From: UBA8919 sp041658185
GTDB taxonomy: Bacteria > Elusimicrobiota > UBA8919
NCBI GenBank assembly: GCA_041658185.1
Contig: JBBAAR010000009.1
Coordinates: forward strand, 62,001 to 126,000
Reading direction: 5' to 3'
Length of the DNA: 64,000 nucleotides
Shown piece by piece: positions 23,351-32,040 of this stretch. Position numbers and translations under genes: made by a program. The notes beneath the pieces are model-generated. The model was not told where the DNA came from and did no database searches. It was given only the letters and a program-made list of their open reading frames with translations. Each line of letters begins with the position of its first letter. The first letter of the stretch is position 1.

Positions 23351-23877
23351 AAAAAAATAATGTCGCTGCTATAAAGTATGCCAGATTACTTTTTCTTGAT
23401 GCAAAAAATGAAAATCAAACGGATAAAGTAAAAAAAATGTTTGATATATTGGAGCCGGTCATGAAAGAAGAAGTAATGGATTTTTTTTTAAATCCGTTTG
23501 TGGATGAAGACATGAAACTTAAACTATTAAAAGATACTTTCCCTGCAATGCCGGAGATAATGTATGGTTTTTTTGCCCTGCTTATCAAAAAAAATGAAAT
23601 GAAAATTCTACCCGAAATAATAGAAAAATACAGTAAACTTGTCCTGGACTTTCAGAATATCGTTGAGGCAAAAGTTATTTCGGTTGAAAAAATCGATGAA
23701 TCGTCGCTATCAAAAATTAAAAAGATATTGGGGAAACTTACCAATAAAAATATTATACTTGAAGAATCAATTGATAAATCACTTATCGGCGGAATTATAA
23801 TAGAAACGGATAATTTGGTTATGGACGGTACGCTCCGAGGGAAATTTGAAAAAGTTCGGCTGGAGTTAATGGAATGA
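23347..23877 (+). CDS. atpH: ATP synthase F1 subunit delta
   Basis: 176 residues; N-terminal helical bundle beginning VAAIKYARLLFLDAK and C-terminal GGIIIETDNLVMDGTLRGKFEKVR, the delta/OSCP signature. It joins the stalk to the alpha subunits. Overlaps atpA by four bases. Confidence 0.93.
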   Translation: MKKNNVAAIKYARLLFLDAKNENQTDKVKKMFDILEPVMKEEVMDFFLNPFVDEDMKLKLLKDTFPAMPEIMYGFFALLIKKNEMKILPEIIEKYSKLVLDFQNIVEAKVISVEKIDESSLSKIKKILGKLTNKNIILEESIDKSLIGGIIIETDNLVMDGTLRGKFEKVRLELME

Positions 23878-25391
23878 ATCCTGAAGAAATTACAGATGTG
23901 TTGAAATCAAAAATTGCTTCTTTCAAACAAGATACTTTTCCGAAAATTTCTGAAAGGGGAGTTGTAATTTCTATTGTTGACGGGATTGCGAGGGTTCATG
24001 GTTTGGCAAACGCTTTTGTTAATGAGTTGATAGAATTTCCGAACGGTGTTATGGGCATGGCATTAAATCTAACCGATGAAGAAGTCGGCTGCGTTTTGTT
24101 CGGGGATGAAAAACTCTTATCGCAGGGAGATATCGCCAAAAGAACAAAAAGAATAATGGAAGTTCCCGTCGGAGACGAACTTATCGGAAGAATTATAGAT
24201 CCTCTGGGAAATATCCTGGACGGCAAGGAAAATCTAAAATGTTCAAATAAAAGAGCTATCGGAATTATTGCGCCCGGTATCGCCGAAAGGCAACCGGTAG
24301 AAGTTCCGCTTCAGACGGGCATTAAGGCAATTGATTCAATGATACCTATCGGCCGCGGACAAAGAGAACTTATTATCGGCGACCGTCAGACGGGTAAAAC
24401 CGCAATAGCGATTGATACCATCATAAATCAGCGAAATGTTAAAAATAGACCCGTCTGCATATATGTGGCAATAGGGCAGAAACAGTCAACGGTGGCAAGT
24501 GTCTTTGAAACGCTGAAAAAATATAAGGCGGACGAATATACGATTATTGTGTCGGCCTCCGCGGCAGACCCCGCCCCGCTTTTATATATTGCACCGTATT
24601 CGGGTTGTGCCATTGCGGAGTATTTTATGTGGCAGAAAAAAGATGTTCTCATTATTTACGATGACCTGTCAAAACATGCCCAGGCATACAGGCAAATTTC
24701 TCTTTTGTTAAGACGCCCTCCGGGTAGAGAAGCGTATCCGGGCGATGTTTTTTATTTGCATTCCCGTCTATTGGAGCGAGCCTGCAAACTTTCAGATGAA
24801 AACGGCGGCGGTTCAATTACCGCATTACCGATAATAGAAACACAGGCCGGCGATATTTCCGCATATATCCCGACGAATGTGATATCAATAACGGACGGTC
24901 AGATTTACCTTGAAAGCGGACTTTTTTATTCGGGTATAAGACCCGCCGTAAATGTCGGATTGTCCGTATCCAGAGTCGGCGGCTCTGCCCAGATTAAAGC
25001 GATGAAAAACGTAGCCGGTCGGTTGCGTCTTAATATCGCACAGTTCAACGAACTCTCTTCATTCGCCCAGTTTTCGTCGGAACTTGGTGACTCAACAAAA
25101 GCGCAAATTACCCGCGGGGAACGGTTAGTAGAGATATTAAAGCAGGACCAGTATGAGCCGCTTCCGGTTGAAAAACAGGTTGTCATAATTTTTGCCGGAA
25201 GTTCCGGGTATCTTGATGATGTACTGCTTTCCGACATCAAAAAATTTGAAAAAGAACTCTATGAATTTATAGAAAAGAAATATCCGGAAATATTGGATGA
25301 AATAAAACAAAGAGGTGAAATATCCTCTGAACTGAATGTAAAACTTGAAAATGTAATAAAGGAATACAAAGAGGGCAGGTTAAAGGTTTAA
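23874..25391 (+). CDS. atpA: ATP synthase F1 subunit alpha
   Basis: 505 residues; non-catalytic nucleotide-binding subunit. Walker A GDRQTGKTAIAIDT near residue 170, the VGLSVSRVGGSAQIKAMK signature near residue 363. The last codons (RLKV) and the stop fall inside simple-word element copy C, so the C-terminus was set by the insertion. Confidence 0.97.
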   Translation: MNPEEITDVLKSKIASFKQDTFPKISERGVVISIVDGIARVHGLANAFVNELIEFPNGVMGMALNLTDEEVGCVLFGDEKLLSQGDIAKRTKRIMEVPVGDELIGRIIDPLGNILDGKENLKCSNKRAIGIIAPGIAERQPVEVPLQTGIKAIDSMIPIGRGQRELIIGDRQTGKTAIAIDTIINQRNVKNRPVCIYVAIGQKQSTVASVFETLKKYKADEYTIIVSASAADPAPLLYIAPYSGCAIAEYFMWQKKDVLIIYDDLSKHAQAYRQISLLLRRPPGREAYPGDVFYLHSRLLERACKLSDENGGGSITALPIIETQAGDISAYIPTNVISITDGQIYLESGLFYSGIRPAVNVGLSVSRVGGSAQIKAMKNVAGRLRLNIAQFNELSSFAQFSSELGDSTKAQITRGERLVEILKQDQYEPLPVEKQVVIIFAGSSGYLDDVLLSDIKKFEKELYEFIEKKYPEILDEIKQRGEISSELNVKLENVIKEYKEGRLKV

Positions 25392-25433
25392 GGTTTAAGG
25401 TTTAAATTTTAACCTTTAATTTATACCTTTAAC
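25378..25433. repeat. Simple-word palindromic element, copy C
   Basis: Third copy of the 'ggtttaa...ttaacctttaa' element (others at 7413-7472 and 9509-9565), overlapping the atpA 3' end. Confidence 0.75.
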
Positions 25434-25455
25434 TTCCGAGTGTAACGAGGTTCAT

Positions 25456-26310
25456 ATGGCGACCTTAAAAGAAATCAGAAAAAAAATAAAAACGACAAAG
25501 TCAATACAAAAAACGACAAAGGCGATGCAGATGATTGCTTCGGCGCGATTTCAGAAAGCACAGCATCAAATAACATCTTCGCGTCCATATGCTCTCAAAA
25601 TTCAGCATCTTTTATCCGATATGCTTAAAAAAACTGCGTCGCTGCCAATAATCCATCCGTTTTTATTCGGCGGGACATCAATTAGGGAAGGAATTCTTGT
25701 CATCACATCTGAAAAAGGACTCTGCGGGGCATATAATACCAATATTATGAAAAATGCTTTTGAGTATATGAAGTCAAAAAATATAACCGATTTGGAGATT
25801 TTCGTCATCGGAAAAAAAGGGCGGGATTATTTTAAGCGGAACGGTCTCGTTATCAAACATGAATACTTTGATATTTTTAAAAATTTTTCTTCCGTCAAAG
25901 CGGAAATAATCGCGGATGAAATAATAAAAGCATTTTTGGAAAATAAACTTAAGAAGTTCAGCATAATGTATGCCGAGTATATATCCCTTTTTTATCAGCC
26001 GATAGTCATAAAGCAACTTCTACCGATAATCCCGCCAATGCAAGATGGAACCCGGTTCAGTTTTGAGTACATCTACGAACCGTCCAGAAAAATTATCGTC
26101 GATAAACTTTTAAACAGATATCTGAAATCGGAGGTTTTTAAGATTCTTACGGAGGCATATACTTCTGAAATTGCATCCAGAAGAAACTCAATGGAAAACG
26201 CCAATAAAAATTCAATGGAAATAATTTCTGATCTTTCACTTGTTATGAATAAATTAAGGCAGCAGCAGATAACTACGGAACTTACGGAAATAGTGGGAGC
26301 AAGCGGATAA
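25456..26310 (+). CDS. atpG: ATP synthase F1 subunit gamma
   Basis: 284 residues; the central rotor. N-terminal helix ATLKEIRKKIKTTKSIQKTTKAMQMIA, the SEKGLCGAYN motif, and the C-terminal EIASRRNSMENANKN...QQQITTELTEIVGAS signature are complete. Confidence 0.96.
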   Translation: MATLKEIRKKIKTTKSIQKTTKAMQMIASARFQKAQHQITSSRPYALKIQHLLSDMLKKTASLPIIHPFLFGGTSIREGILVITSEKGLCGAYNTNIMKNAFEYMKSKNITDLEIFVIGKKGRDYFKRNGLVIKHEYFDIFKNFSSVKAEIIADEIIKAFLENKLKKFSIMYAEYISLFYQPIVIKQLLPIIPPMQDGTRFSFEYIYEPSRKIIVDKLLNRYLKSEVFKILTEAYTSEIASRRNSMENANKNSMEIISDLSLVMNKLRQQQITTELTEIVGASG

Positions 26311-26312
26311 TT

Positions 26313-27710
26313 ATGAACAAAGGCAAAATTGTTGCGATAATAGGTCCAGTCGTTGATTGCGAGTTTCCGAAGGAAAATCTTCCTAAAATATATAATGCTA
26401 TAACCTGTGCAGCGGATGCGACTCTTACGGCGACTTTTGAGGTAGCGGCGCACATCGGTGACAATACTGTTAGATGCATTTCTTTGACGGAAACCTCCGG
26501 TCTGTCACGGGGTATGGAAGCAATAGATACCGGTGAGCCGATAAAAATTCCTGTTGGACGCAAATGTCTCGGCAGGGTGATGGATTTATTCGGTAATCCG
26601 ATTGACCATCAAGGTGTTATAAAATCCGAAACATTCAGAACCATTCACGCTTTGCCGCCTACGATTGTTCAGCAAAAAACCACGCCTGAAATTTTTGAGA
26701 CGGGTATAAAAGTTATTGACCTTCTTTGTCCTTATCAAAAAGGCGGAAAAATCGGACTGTTCGGCGGCGCCGGTGTGGGCAAGACGGTTATCGTAATGGA
26801 ATTGATACGCAATGTTGCCGTTCACCACAGCGGTGTTTCAGTTTTCGGCGGGGTCGGAGAAAGAAGCCGTGAAGGAAATGATTTGTGGCTTCAAATGAAA
26901 AATTCAAAAGTTATAGATAAAGCGGTGCTTGTCTTTGGGCAGATGAACGAGGCGCCGGGCGCAAGATTTCGCGTCGCACTTTCGGCGTTAACACAGGCTG
27001 AATATTTTCGCGATACGGAAAGACAGGATGTTCTTCTTTTCATAGACAACATTTTCAGATATGTTTTAGCGGGCTGCGAGGTTTCGGCGCTTTTGGGAAG
27101 AATGCCTTCCGCCGTCGGTTATCAGCCGACATTACAGACGGAAATGGCGCAACTTCAAGAGAGAATTACATCTACAAAGGACGGTTCTATTACTTCAATT
27201 CAGGCAATCTATGTGCCTGCGGATGATTTGACAGACCCGGGAGTTGCCGCTACATTTTCTCATTTGGATGTCTCAACGGTGCTTTCCCGCCAGATTGTGG
27301 AGTTGGGAATTTATCCCGCTGTGGACCCGTTGGATTCTTCATCAAAAATACTTGACCCGAAAATTGTAGGAGTTGAACACTACACCGTTGCCAGAAATGT
27401 CCAGAAAATTTTACAAAGATACAAGGATTTGCAGGACATAATCGCGATTTTGGGAATGGACGAACTTTCGGAAGACGACAAAATTATCGTATCCCGCGCC
27501 AGAAAAGTACAGAAATTTTTATCACAGCCATTTTTTGTTGCCGAAAAATTTACCGGCATACCCGGAAAATATGTTTCACTATCCGAAACGATTAAGGGAT
27601 TTAAGGAGATTATAGAAGGTAAACATGACGCCTTGCCCGAGCAGACATTTTATATGACGGGAACCATAGACGAGGTGGAAAAAAGACAATCCAACAACGG
27701 TACCGAATAA
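26313..27710 (+). CDS. atpD: ATP synthase F1 subunit beta
   Basis: 465 residues; catalytic subunit. Walker A GGAGVGKTVIVMELI near residue 151, GGVGERSREGNDLW with the catalytic-base glutamate, and Walker B DVLLFIDNIFR. Start directly after the atpG stop; the last base overlaps the first base of atpC. Confidence 0.97.
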   Translation: MNKGKIVAIIGPVVDCEFPKENLPKIYNAITCAADATLTATFEVAAHIGDNTVRCISLTETSGLSRGMEAIDTGEPIKIPVGRKCLGRVMDLFGNPIDHQGVIKSETFRTIHALPPTIVQQKTTPEIFETGIKVIDLLCPYQKGGKIGLFGGAGVGKTVIVMELIRNVAVHHSGVSVFGGVGERSREGNDLWLQMKNSKVIDKAVLVFGQMNEAPGARFRVALSALTQAEYFRDTERQDVLLFIDNIFRYVLAGCEVSALLGRMPSAVGYQPTLQTEMAQLQERITSTKDGSITSIQAIYVPADDLTDPGVAATFSHLDVSTVLSRQIVELGIYPAVDPLDSSSKILDPKIVGVEHYTVARNVQKILQRYKDLQDIIAILGMDELSEDDKIIVSRARKVQKFLSQPFFVAEKFTGIPGKYVSLSETIKGFKEIIEGKHDALPEQTFYMTGTIDEVEKRQSNNGTE

Positions 27711-28135
27711 TGAAAACTTTTTCGCTTGAAATTATAACACCTGAAAAAGTGGCATATAAAGAAGAAGTTGAACAAATTTCAATTCCCGCTTTTGAGGGAG
27801 AGATGGGTGTTTTACCCGGACATATTGATTATTTAGCGATGCTTAATCCCGGAGAAATCAGAATAAAAAAAGATGATGAACTGAAACTTTTTGCCGTATC
27901 CGGCGGGTTTGCGGAAATCCATCAGAAAAATGTCGTAATACTCTGCGAAACGGCGGAGTCGGCGGAAGAAATTGATATTGCACACGCGGAACTTTTAAAA
28001 CAGCGTGCAAAAGAAAAATTGAAAACAAAGGAAAAAATTGATACTGCTCAAATTGAAGCACAAATTCAGCTCGCCGTCGCCCGCCTTAGAGTTGTCAGCG
28101 ACCTTAAAAAACGAAAAAAGAAAAGAATCGCTTGA
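27710..28135 (+). CDS. atpC: ATP synthase F1 subunit epsilon
   Basis: 141 residues; N-terminal beta sandwich (FSLEIITPEKVAYKEEVEQI, GEMGVLPGHIDYLAML) and a C-terminal helical hairpin. Last gene of the operon; its stop overlaps the -35 box of the next promoter. Confidence 0.94.
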   Translation: MKTFSLEIITPEKVAYKEEVEQISIPAFEGEMGVLPGHIDYLAMLNPGEIRIKKDDELKLFAVSGGFAEIHQKNVVILCETAESAEEIDIAHAELLKQRAKEKLKTKEKIDTAQIEAQIQLAVARLRVVSDLKKRKKKRIA

Positions 28136-28160
28136 CAAATGTTAGACTTTTTGTTATACT
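28132..28160 (+). promoter_or_regulatory. Sigma-70-type promoter
   Basis: TTGACA, 17-base spacer, TATACT. The -10 ends only 10 bases before the ATG at 28171, so the transcript would have almost no leader. Confidence 0.8.
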
Positions 28161-28170
28161 GAAAATGTAA

Positions 28171-28362
28171 ATGAGATTAACTAAAAAGCAGAGAGAAAAT
28201 ATTGCGAAAGTATTGTTTAATTTTAGTCAAATTGTTTTTGCTGCTACAATTGTTGGAAGGATTATTTCATCTGAAAAAGTTCCTATAGTATCATTTATTA
28301 CAGGATTGATTTTAGTTATCATCTTTTTAATAATTGGTATTGTATTAGATAAAGGAGAATAA
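28171..28362 (+). CDS. Small two-pass membrane protein
   Basis: 63 residues: a basic N-terminus (RLTKKQRENIAKV) followed by two hydrophobic segments (VLFNFSQIVFAATIVGRII and VSFITGLILVIIFLIIGIVL). I recognise the general type, widespread small membrane proteins with a KKQRENIAK start, but know no function. No SD is visible and the promoter is immediately upstream. It forms a pair with the next small gene. Confidence 0.6.
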   Translation: MRLTKKQRENIAKVLFNFSQIVFAATIVGRIISSEKVPIVSFITGLILVIIFLIIGIVLDKGE

Positions 28363-28367
28363 AAATT

Positions 28368-28478
28368 ATGAATGAAATAGGCATTGCTTTTCTTGTGTTG
28401 TTAATATTTGGTGTAATTATTGCCGGAATTGTTATTAGTCAGGACTATAAAGAAAAACATTCTAAGGCAAGTCATTGA
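28368..28478 (+). CDS. 36-residue single-pass membrane peptide
   Basis: Short gene of the frame starting MNEIGIAFLVLL. One membrane segment followed by a charged tail (SQDYKEKHSKASH). SD AAAGGAG lies 8 bases upstream, right at the end of the previous gene, which supports translation. Function unknown; the pairing and common promoter suggest the two act together. Confidence 0.5.
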   Translation: MNEIGIAFLVLLIFGVIIAGIVISQDYKEKHSKASH

Positions 28479-28487
28479 GAAAAAATT

Positions 28488-28562
28488 ATGTTTAACATTG
28501 ATATCATTCAGAATCCCGTTGTGAATATCCCCGTCGGTAAAATTTTCGGGGGGGGGGGGTAG
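28488..28562 (+). other. Possible micro-ORF ending in a run of twelve G
   Basis: An ATG ten bases after the previous stop opens a 24-codon frame (MFNIDIIQNPVVNIPVGKIF plus four Gly) that ends in TAG directly after twelve consecutive G. A one-base loss from the tract would extend the frame by about 35 codons. Coding status is unproven, and the run could also be a sequencing artefact. Confidence 0.3.
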
Positions 28563-28618
28563 AAACAGACAGAGATTAGAGAATAGAGAATTAGAGATTA
28601 GCAAAATATTTTTTGTAG

Positions 28619-28642
28619 GCACGAATTCATTCGTGCTTTTTT
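28619..28642 (+). terminator. Intrinsic terminator (repeat-derived)
   Basis: GCACGAA/TTCGTGC stem with TTCA loop and six T. The same hairpin occurs inside the 'cacgaat' elements at 13398 and 41866, so a dispersed repeat appears to serve as terminator. Confidence 0.65.
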
Positions 28643-28658
28643 CTTTAATGTTTTTGTA

Positions 28659-28690
28659 GTGCGACCTTTTAAGGTCGCTTTTTATTTTTG
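28659..28690 (+). terminator. Intrinsic terminator
   Basis: GCGACC/GGTCGC stem followed by TTTTTATTTTT. A near-identical hairpin closes the pseudopilin cluster at 43791. Confidence 0.75.
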
Positions 28691-28716
28691 ACAGGATTAA
28701 CAGGATTTTAATTCTC

Positions 28717-28746
28717 TAATTCTCTGTCGTATAAACTAATTCTCTA
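28717..28746. repeat. Right arm of a simple-word element
   Basis: 'taattctc' words with the string cgtataaactaattctc, the reverse complement of part of the element at 18927-19021. A matching left arm ('gagaatagagaattagag') lies at 28569-28600, so the two terminators sit inside one composite element. Confidence 0.55.
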
Positions 28747-28770
28747 ACATTAAAAATGGGGTGATAAAAA

Positions 28771-29115
28771 ATGGCAAGAAAATCCAGGTCAATCGGCGAT
28801 GAGGTCTCAAGGTTCAAAGTTATGTTGGGCGGGCTGAAAAACAATTCCGCTGATTTTTCGTTTCTGAAGGATGAACTGAAAACAACAGAGACAAATATCG
28901 CGAAACTTGAAACGGAAAACAGCAAGCAGGAGAAGTTGAAAGCGGACTTGAAGGCGCAGACCGAGGCGGTAAATACTTTATTGGATGGTTTGCAAAAAAG
29001 TTATGCCTCATATACAAGATATGTGAAGGGAAAATACGGTCCGAAGGCAGCCAAACTGCGCGAGTTTATCCCTCAGGTTGAAGGCGAGATAAAGTCAACA
29101 AAAAAAGTAAGTTGA
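28771..29115 (+). CDS. Small all-helical protein preceding a second 21-bp array
   Basis: 114 residues, charged and predicted helical throughout: KDELKTTETNIAKLETENSK and EKLKADLKAQTEAVNTLLDG form a likely coiled coil, then a basic aromatic segment (YASYTRYVKGKYGPKAAKLR). No signal or membrane segment. SD GGGGTGATAAAAAATG, similar to that of the 16392 gene. Eleven bases after its stop a 21-bp-period array begins. Family not recognised; sequence similarity to the 16392 product is weak by eye, but size, composition and context are alike. Confidence 0.6.
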   Translation: MARKSRSIGDEVSRFKVMLGGLKNNSADFSFLKDELKTTETNIAKLETENSKQEKLKADLKAQTEAVNTLLDGLQKSYASYTRYVKGKYGPKAAKLREFIPQVEGEIKSTKKVS

Positions 29116-29126
29116 ATGGGATGAGA

Positions 29127-29231
29127 GGTAATCGCCTTAACCCTTAAGGCGACTGCCTTTAACTCCGGGGCAAGTGCCTTTGAGTTCCGGGTAAATGCCT
29201 TTGAGTTCAAGGCAGATGCCTTGTAGTTGCA
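29127..29231 (+). repeat. Array of five degenerate 21-bp units
   Basis: Five contiguous 21-base units starting GGTAAT, GGCGAC, GGCAAG, GGTAAA, GGCAGA, with the shared middle TGCCTTT(G/A)A. The first unit opens with the same GGTAAT as the array at 16767. The fifth runs into a cluster of GTAGTTGC palindromes. Relative to the upstream gene the units lie in a different frame than in the first array. Confidence 0.75.
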
Positions 29232-29327
29232 GGGTTTGTCCCTGCCTGTGTAGTTGCCGAGCTTGCTCGGCTATGTAGTTGCCTGATTTATCAGGCGCAT
29301 TAGCCCAATGAATTGGGCAACTACAAC
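29223..29327. repeat. Cluster of GTAGTTGC palindromes
   Basis: Four short hairpins, each beginning GTAGTTGC or ending GCAACTAC with a different inner inverted repeat (cagggtttgtccctg, gccgagcttgctcggc, gcctgatttatcaggc, gcccaatgaattgggc). The same family occurs at 32136, 37249, 52160, 57025 and 58415. Confidence 0.75.
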
Positions 29328-29352
29328 AATTACAAAAACGGAGGTGATTTAG

Positions 29353-29823
29353 ATGAGTAGAAAATTTGTATTGAAGTTGTTTTTGTTTTGTTTGCTTACT
29401 TCGTCCTGTCTCTATGGAGAAGTCGCAAAAGGCGATTTAGGTATCGGGGTAAATTTTCCGGGGTTAGGTGCGAGGTATTTTTTCAGCGATAAAATTTCCG
29501 TTGAACTGAAAGGTCAACTTGAAACGGACATTGTCGTCGGCGGGTTGAGGGGTTATTATTATTTTTCACCCGAAGCGAAATATCTTTTATTCGCCGGATT
29601 GGAAGGTGATTTTGTAACATTCAAGGGAGATGACAGTAAAGGCAACGGAATTGCGGGGGAGGTCTTCGTCGGCGGTGAGTATTTTTTTGCGAAAAGTTTT
29701 TCGTTCCAGTTGGATTTAGGACCCGCATTCGTTTCGCTTAAAGATACGAAAGACACATCGGAGTCGGTAAGCGGTTTGGAGTATGTAGTCAATTTCGGAA
29801 TAAATTATTATTTAGGAAAATGA
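29353..29823 (+). CDS. Small outer-membrane beta-barrel protein
   Basis: 156 residues: signal peptide (FVLKLFLFCLLTSSCLYG), then alternating amphipathic strands (GDLGIGVNFPGLGARYFFS, YLLFAGLEGDFVTF, FGINYYLGK). C-terminal ...NYYLGK fits an eight-strand barrel. SD GGAGGTGATT. Function unknown. Confidence 0.65.
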   Translation: MSRKFVLKLFLFCLLTSSCLYGEVAKGDLGIGVNFPGLGARYFFSDKISVELKGQLETDIVVGGLRGYYYFSPEAKYLLFAGLEGDFVTFKGDDSKGNGIAGEVFVGGEYFFAKSFSFQLDLGPAFVSLKDTKDTSESVSGLEYVVNFGINYYLGK

Positions 29824-29827
29824 AAAT

Positions 29828-29946
29828 GGAACCACGAATGGACACTAAAAGAATTAACCACGAATGAACACTAATGAACACTAATTTTATATTCGTGTCA
29901 ATTCGTGTGTATTCGTGGCTGATATTTATTCGTGTTAATTCGTGGT
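29828..29946. repeat. 'Cacgaat' palindromic element
   Basis: Left arm 'ccacgaatggacacta...ccacgaatgaacactaatgaacacta', right arm 'ttcgtgtcaattcgtgtgtattcgtgg...ttcgtgttaattcgtgg'. Related copies at 13355-13436, 41806-41907 and 60137-60205. Confidence 0.8.
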
Positions 29947-29970
29947 TGAATCTATGGAGGTGGGCAAATT

Positions 29971-32040
29971 ATGAAAAAGTTTTTTTTGCTCGGTTTAATT
30001 CTTGTATCGTCGGTATTTCTTTACGCCGCAGGACTGCGGCTTGGAATGACCGGCGCGGTAAAGGAAAAGGTAAAGGAACTGGATGAAAAAGTGAGAGAGA
30101 AAAAGGCGGCAACATCGGCATCATTCGCACCGGCAGACCTTACCGCAGTAGTTGTTTCTTCGGTCCAGATAAACTTGTCATGGACAGAAAGTGTTGTCGT
30201 AACCGGGTTCAAGATAGAAAGAAGCCCTGATAATACAACTTTTACCCAGATAGCATCAGTTACACCAAAAAGTTACAGCGACACCGGATTAACCGCCGCT
30301 ACGACATACTGGTATAGAGTAAGAGCGTATAACAGCGACGGTAATTCCGCCTATTCAAATGTCGCTTCCACGAGAACCTCGCTTGTTCCGGCATTTGTCA
30401 CGGGCTTTGCAGCAGCAGGTGCTCCGATAATAGGGTATGCCTACTTAAAAGACAGTTCACCGTATCCTGCTATTACAAAGGGACCGACTGCAATAGCCAT
30501 TGACGGTAAATTTTCCTTTGATGTTACGGGCTTAACCCCTCCGTTTTATCTTCGTGCAGATGGTGCAGTGGGCGGTAACAGTTACGACCTGTATTCCTGT
30601 GCCACAGGCGCCGGCACCGCCAATATCAACCCGCTGTCAAGTGTGGCTGTTGCAGCCGCAGCAGGCGTCACCAACCCTGCAAGCGTGTATGCCAATTCAT
30701 CCCTCACTCCCATAACGCAGACCAACCTTGATAAGGCGATAGCGGATATTCAGAACATGCTAAAACCCTTACTTGACGCTTACAATGCCAATATCAATCC
30801 GATTACGGGCGCCTATGCAGCCAATCGTACAGGGCTTGACGCTGTTTTTGATGTGGTAAAAGTGACGCTCAGTACGGGCACAGGTGCGGTAACGGTCACG
30901 GATAAAACAACCAACACGCAGATCGCTTCGGCGCTCACAACGGCTCTAACAACTCCGACCGACACTCTTACAACAGGAGAGGTTCCTGCAACTACAATTA
31001 TAACAGACCTTGATGCAATAGCGGTAATGCTTTCTAATTTTGTCACTGTTATAAACAAAGGGCTTAATTTAACTGCCGCTGATTTGGAGCCGTTTTATGC
31101 ATCAACATCAATATATGGACTTAATGATGGATGGAATAGAACTCAAGATATAAATGAATCGGTATCAAATAGTCCGACATCAAGGGGGAACAGTATCACT
31201 TCTATAACTAATCTGAATATTGAAGAAAAAATAGGCGGTGATTATAAAATAGCCGCTCTTTTCCATTTCTCGGATGGTTCTTTTGGTGCTCCGGACGATG
31301 GTTTCTGGGTCACTAAAGAAAATAACTCCTGGAAGACGAAGGGTAACGGGTTTAAATTGGACTTAGATATAGACTTTGAAACCCACAAACGGCTCAAGGC
31401 GGATGGTTCTGTACAGATTTATAGCGGGATAAATTGCTGGGCCGAAGATGACGGGAATTTTAATATTCAATCAGCCACCATCACAGGTCCCGGACTTCCT
31501 GCAGACGGAATAATCATCCGCAAGCCGCAAAATGAACCGACGGATTTGTCTCTTGACCCCGCATACCAGACAACCGGGGTGAACAGTGAATTATATGTGA
31601 TGTCCGATGCGGTCATATCCGCAATCCCTGACAATGCCCTTTATACAATAAAGGTTTATGACTCATCCGGAACTCTTGTTGAGACGAGGACTGTAACACT
31701 TCCTAAGAGGCCGTTTATGAGTACTGAACTTACAGCCGCACACTTTCCGACATTTGGCATAACATCCCATGCACTTTCTGCGGCGAACATCGGAGGCACG
31801 CTCACATTTAGTTATGCAAAGCCGACAGCATCTTACACAACAGCCGAGATGTATTCCGGATTATCTTATTATGATGGTTCAGGTAACCGAGCCGAGTATA
31901 GGAAGGATCTATTGCTTAATCAGACCTCGGCAAGTATAATTAACGGAGCGCCAGCATGGACGCCTGTGGGGGCACATTTTGAGATTTCAGTAGACGATTC
32001 ATTCCGGAGACAGATAGAAGTTGAATGGGATTTTCAGTAA
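29971..32040 (+). CDS. Large secreted protein with fibronectin-III and repeat-variant domains
   Basis: 689 residues. Signal peptide (KKFFLLGLILVSSVFLYAA). A fibronectin type III domain at about 50-135 (INLSWTESVVVTGFKIERSPD, TTYWYRVRAYNSDGNSAYSN). A carboxypeptidase-regulatory-like beta domain from about 140 (IIGYAYLKDSSPYP, GKFSFDVTGLTPPFYLRA). A helical linker with ANINPLSSVAVAAAAG and IQNMLKPLLDAY. C-terminal beta-rich region of unknown type (about 370-689). Likely cell-surface or matrix protein. SD GGAGG. Confidence 0.7.
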   Translation: MKKFFLLGLILVSSVFLYAAGLRLGMTGAVKEKVKELDEKVREKKAATSASFAPADLTAVVVSSVQINLSWTESVVVTGFKIERSPDNTTFTQIASVTPKSYSDTGLTAATTYWYRVRAYNSDGNSAYSNVASTRTSLVPAFVTGFAAAGAPIIGYAYLKDSSPYPAITKGPTAIAIDGKFSFDVTGLTPPFYLRADGAVGGNSYDLYSCATGAGTANINPLSSVAVAAAAGVTNPASVYANSSLTPITQTNLDKAIADIQNMLKPLLDAYNANINPITGAYAANRTGLDAVFDVVKVTLSTGTGAVTVTDKTTNTQIASALTTALTTPTDTLTTGEVPATTIITDLDAIAVMLSNFVTVINKGLNLTAADLEPFYASTSIYGLNDGWNRTQDINESVSNSPTSRGNSITSITNLNIEEKIGGDYKIAALFHFSDGSFGAPDDGFWVTKENNSWKTKGNGFKLDLDIDFETHKRLKADGSVQIYSGINCWAEDDGNFNIQSATITGPGLPADGIIIRKPQNEPTDLSLDPAYQTTGVNSELYVMSDAVISAIPDNALYTIKVYDSSGTLVETRTVTLPKRPFMSTELTAAHFPTFGITSHALSAANIGGTLTFSYAKPTASYTTAEMYSGLSYYDGSGNRAEYRKDLLLNQTSASIINGAPAWTPVGAHFEISVDDSFRRQIEVEWDFQ

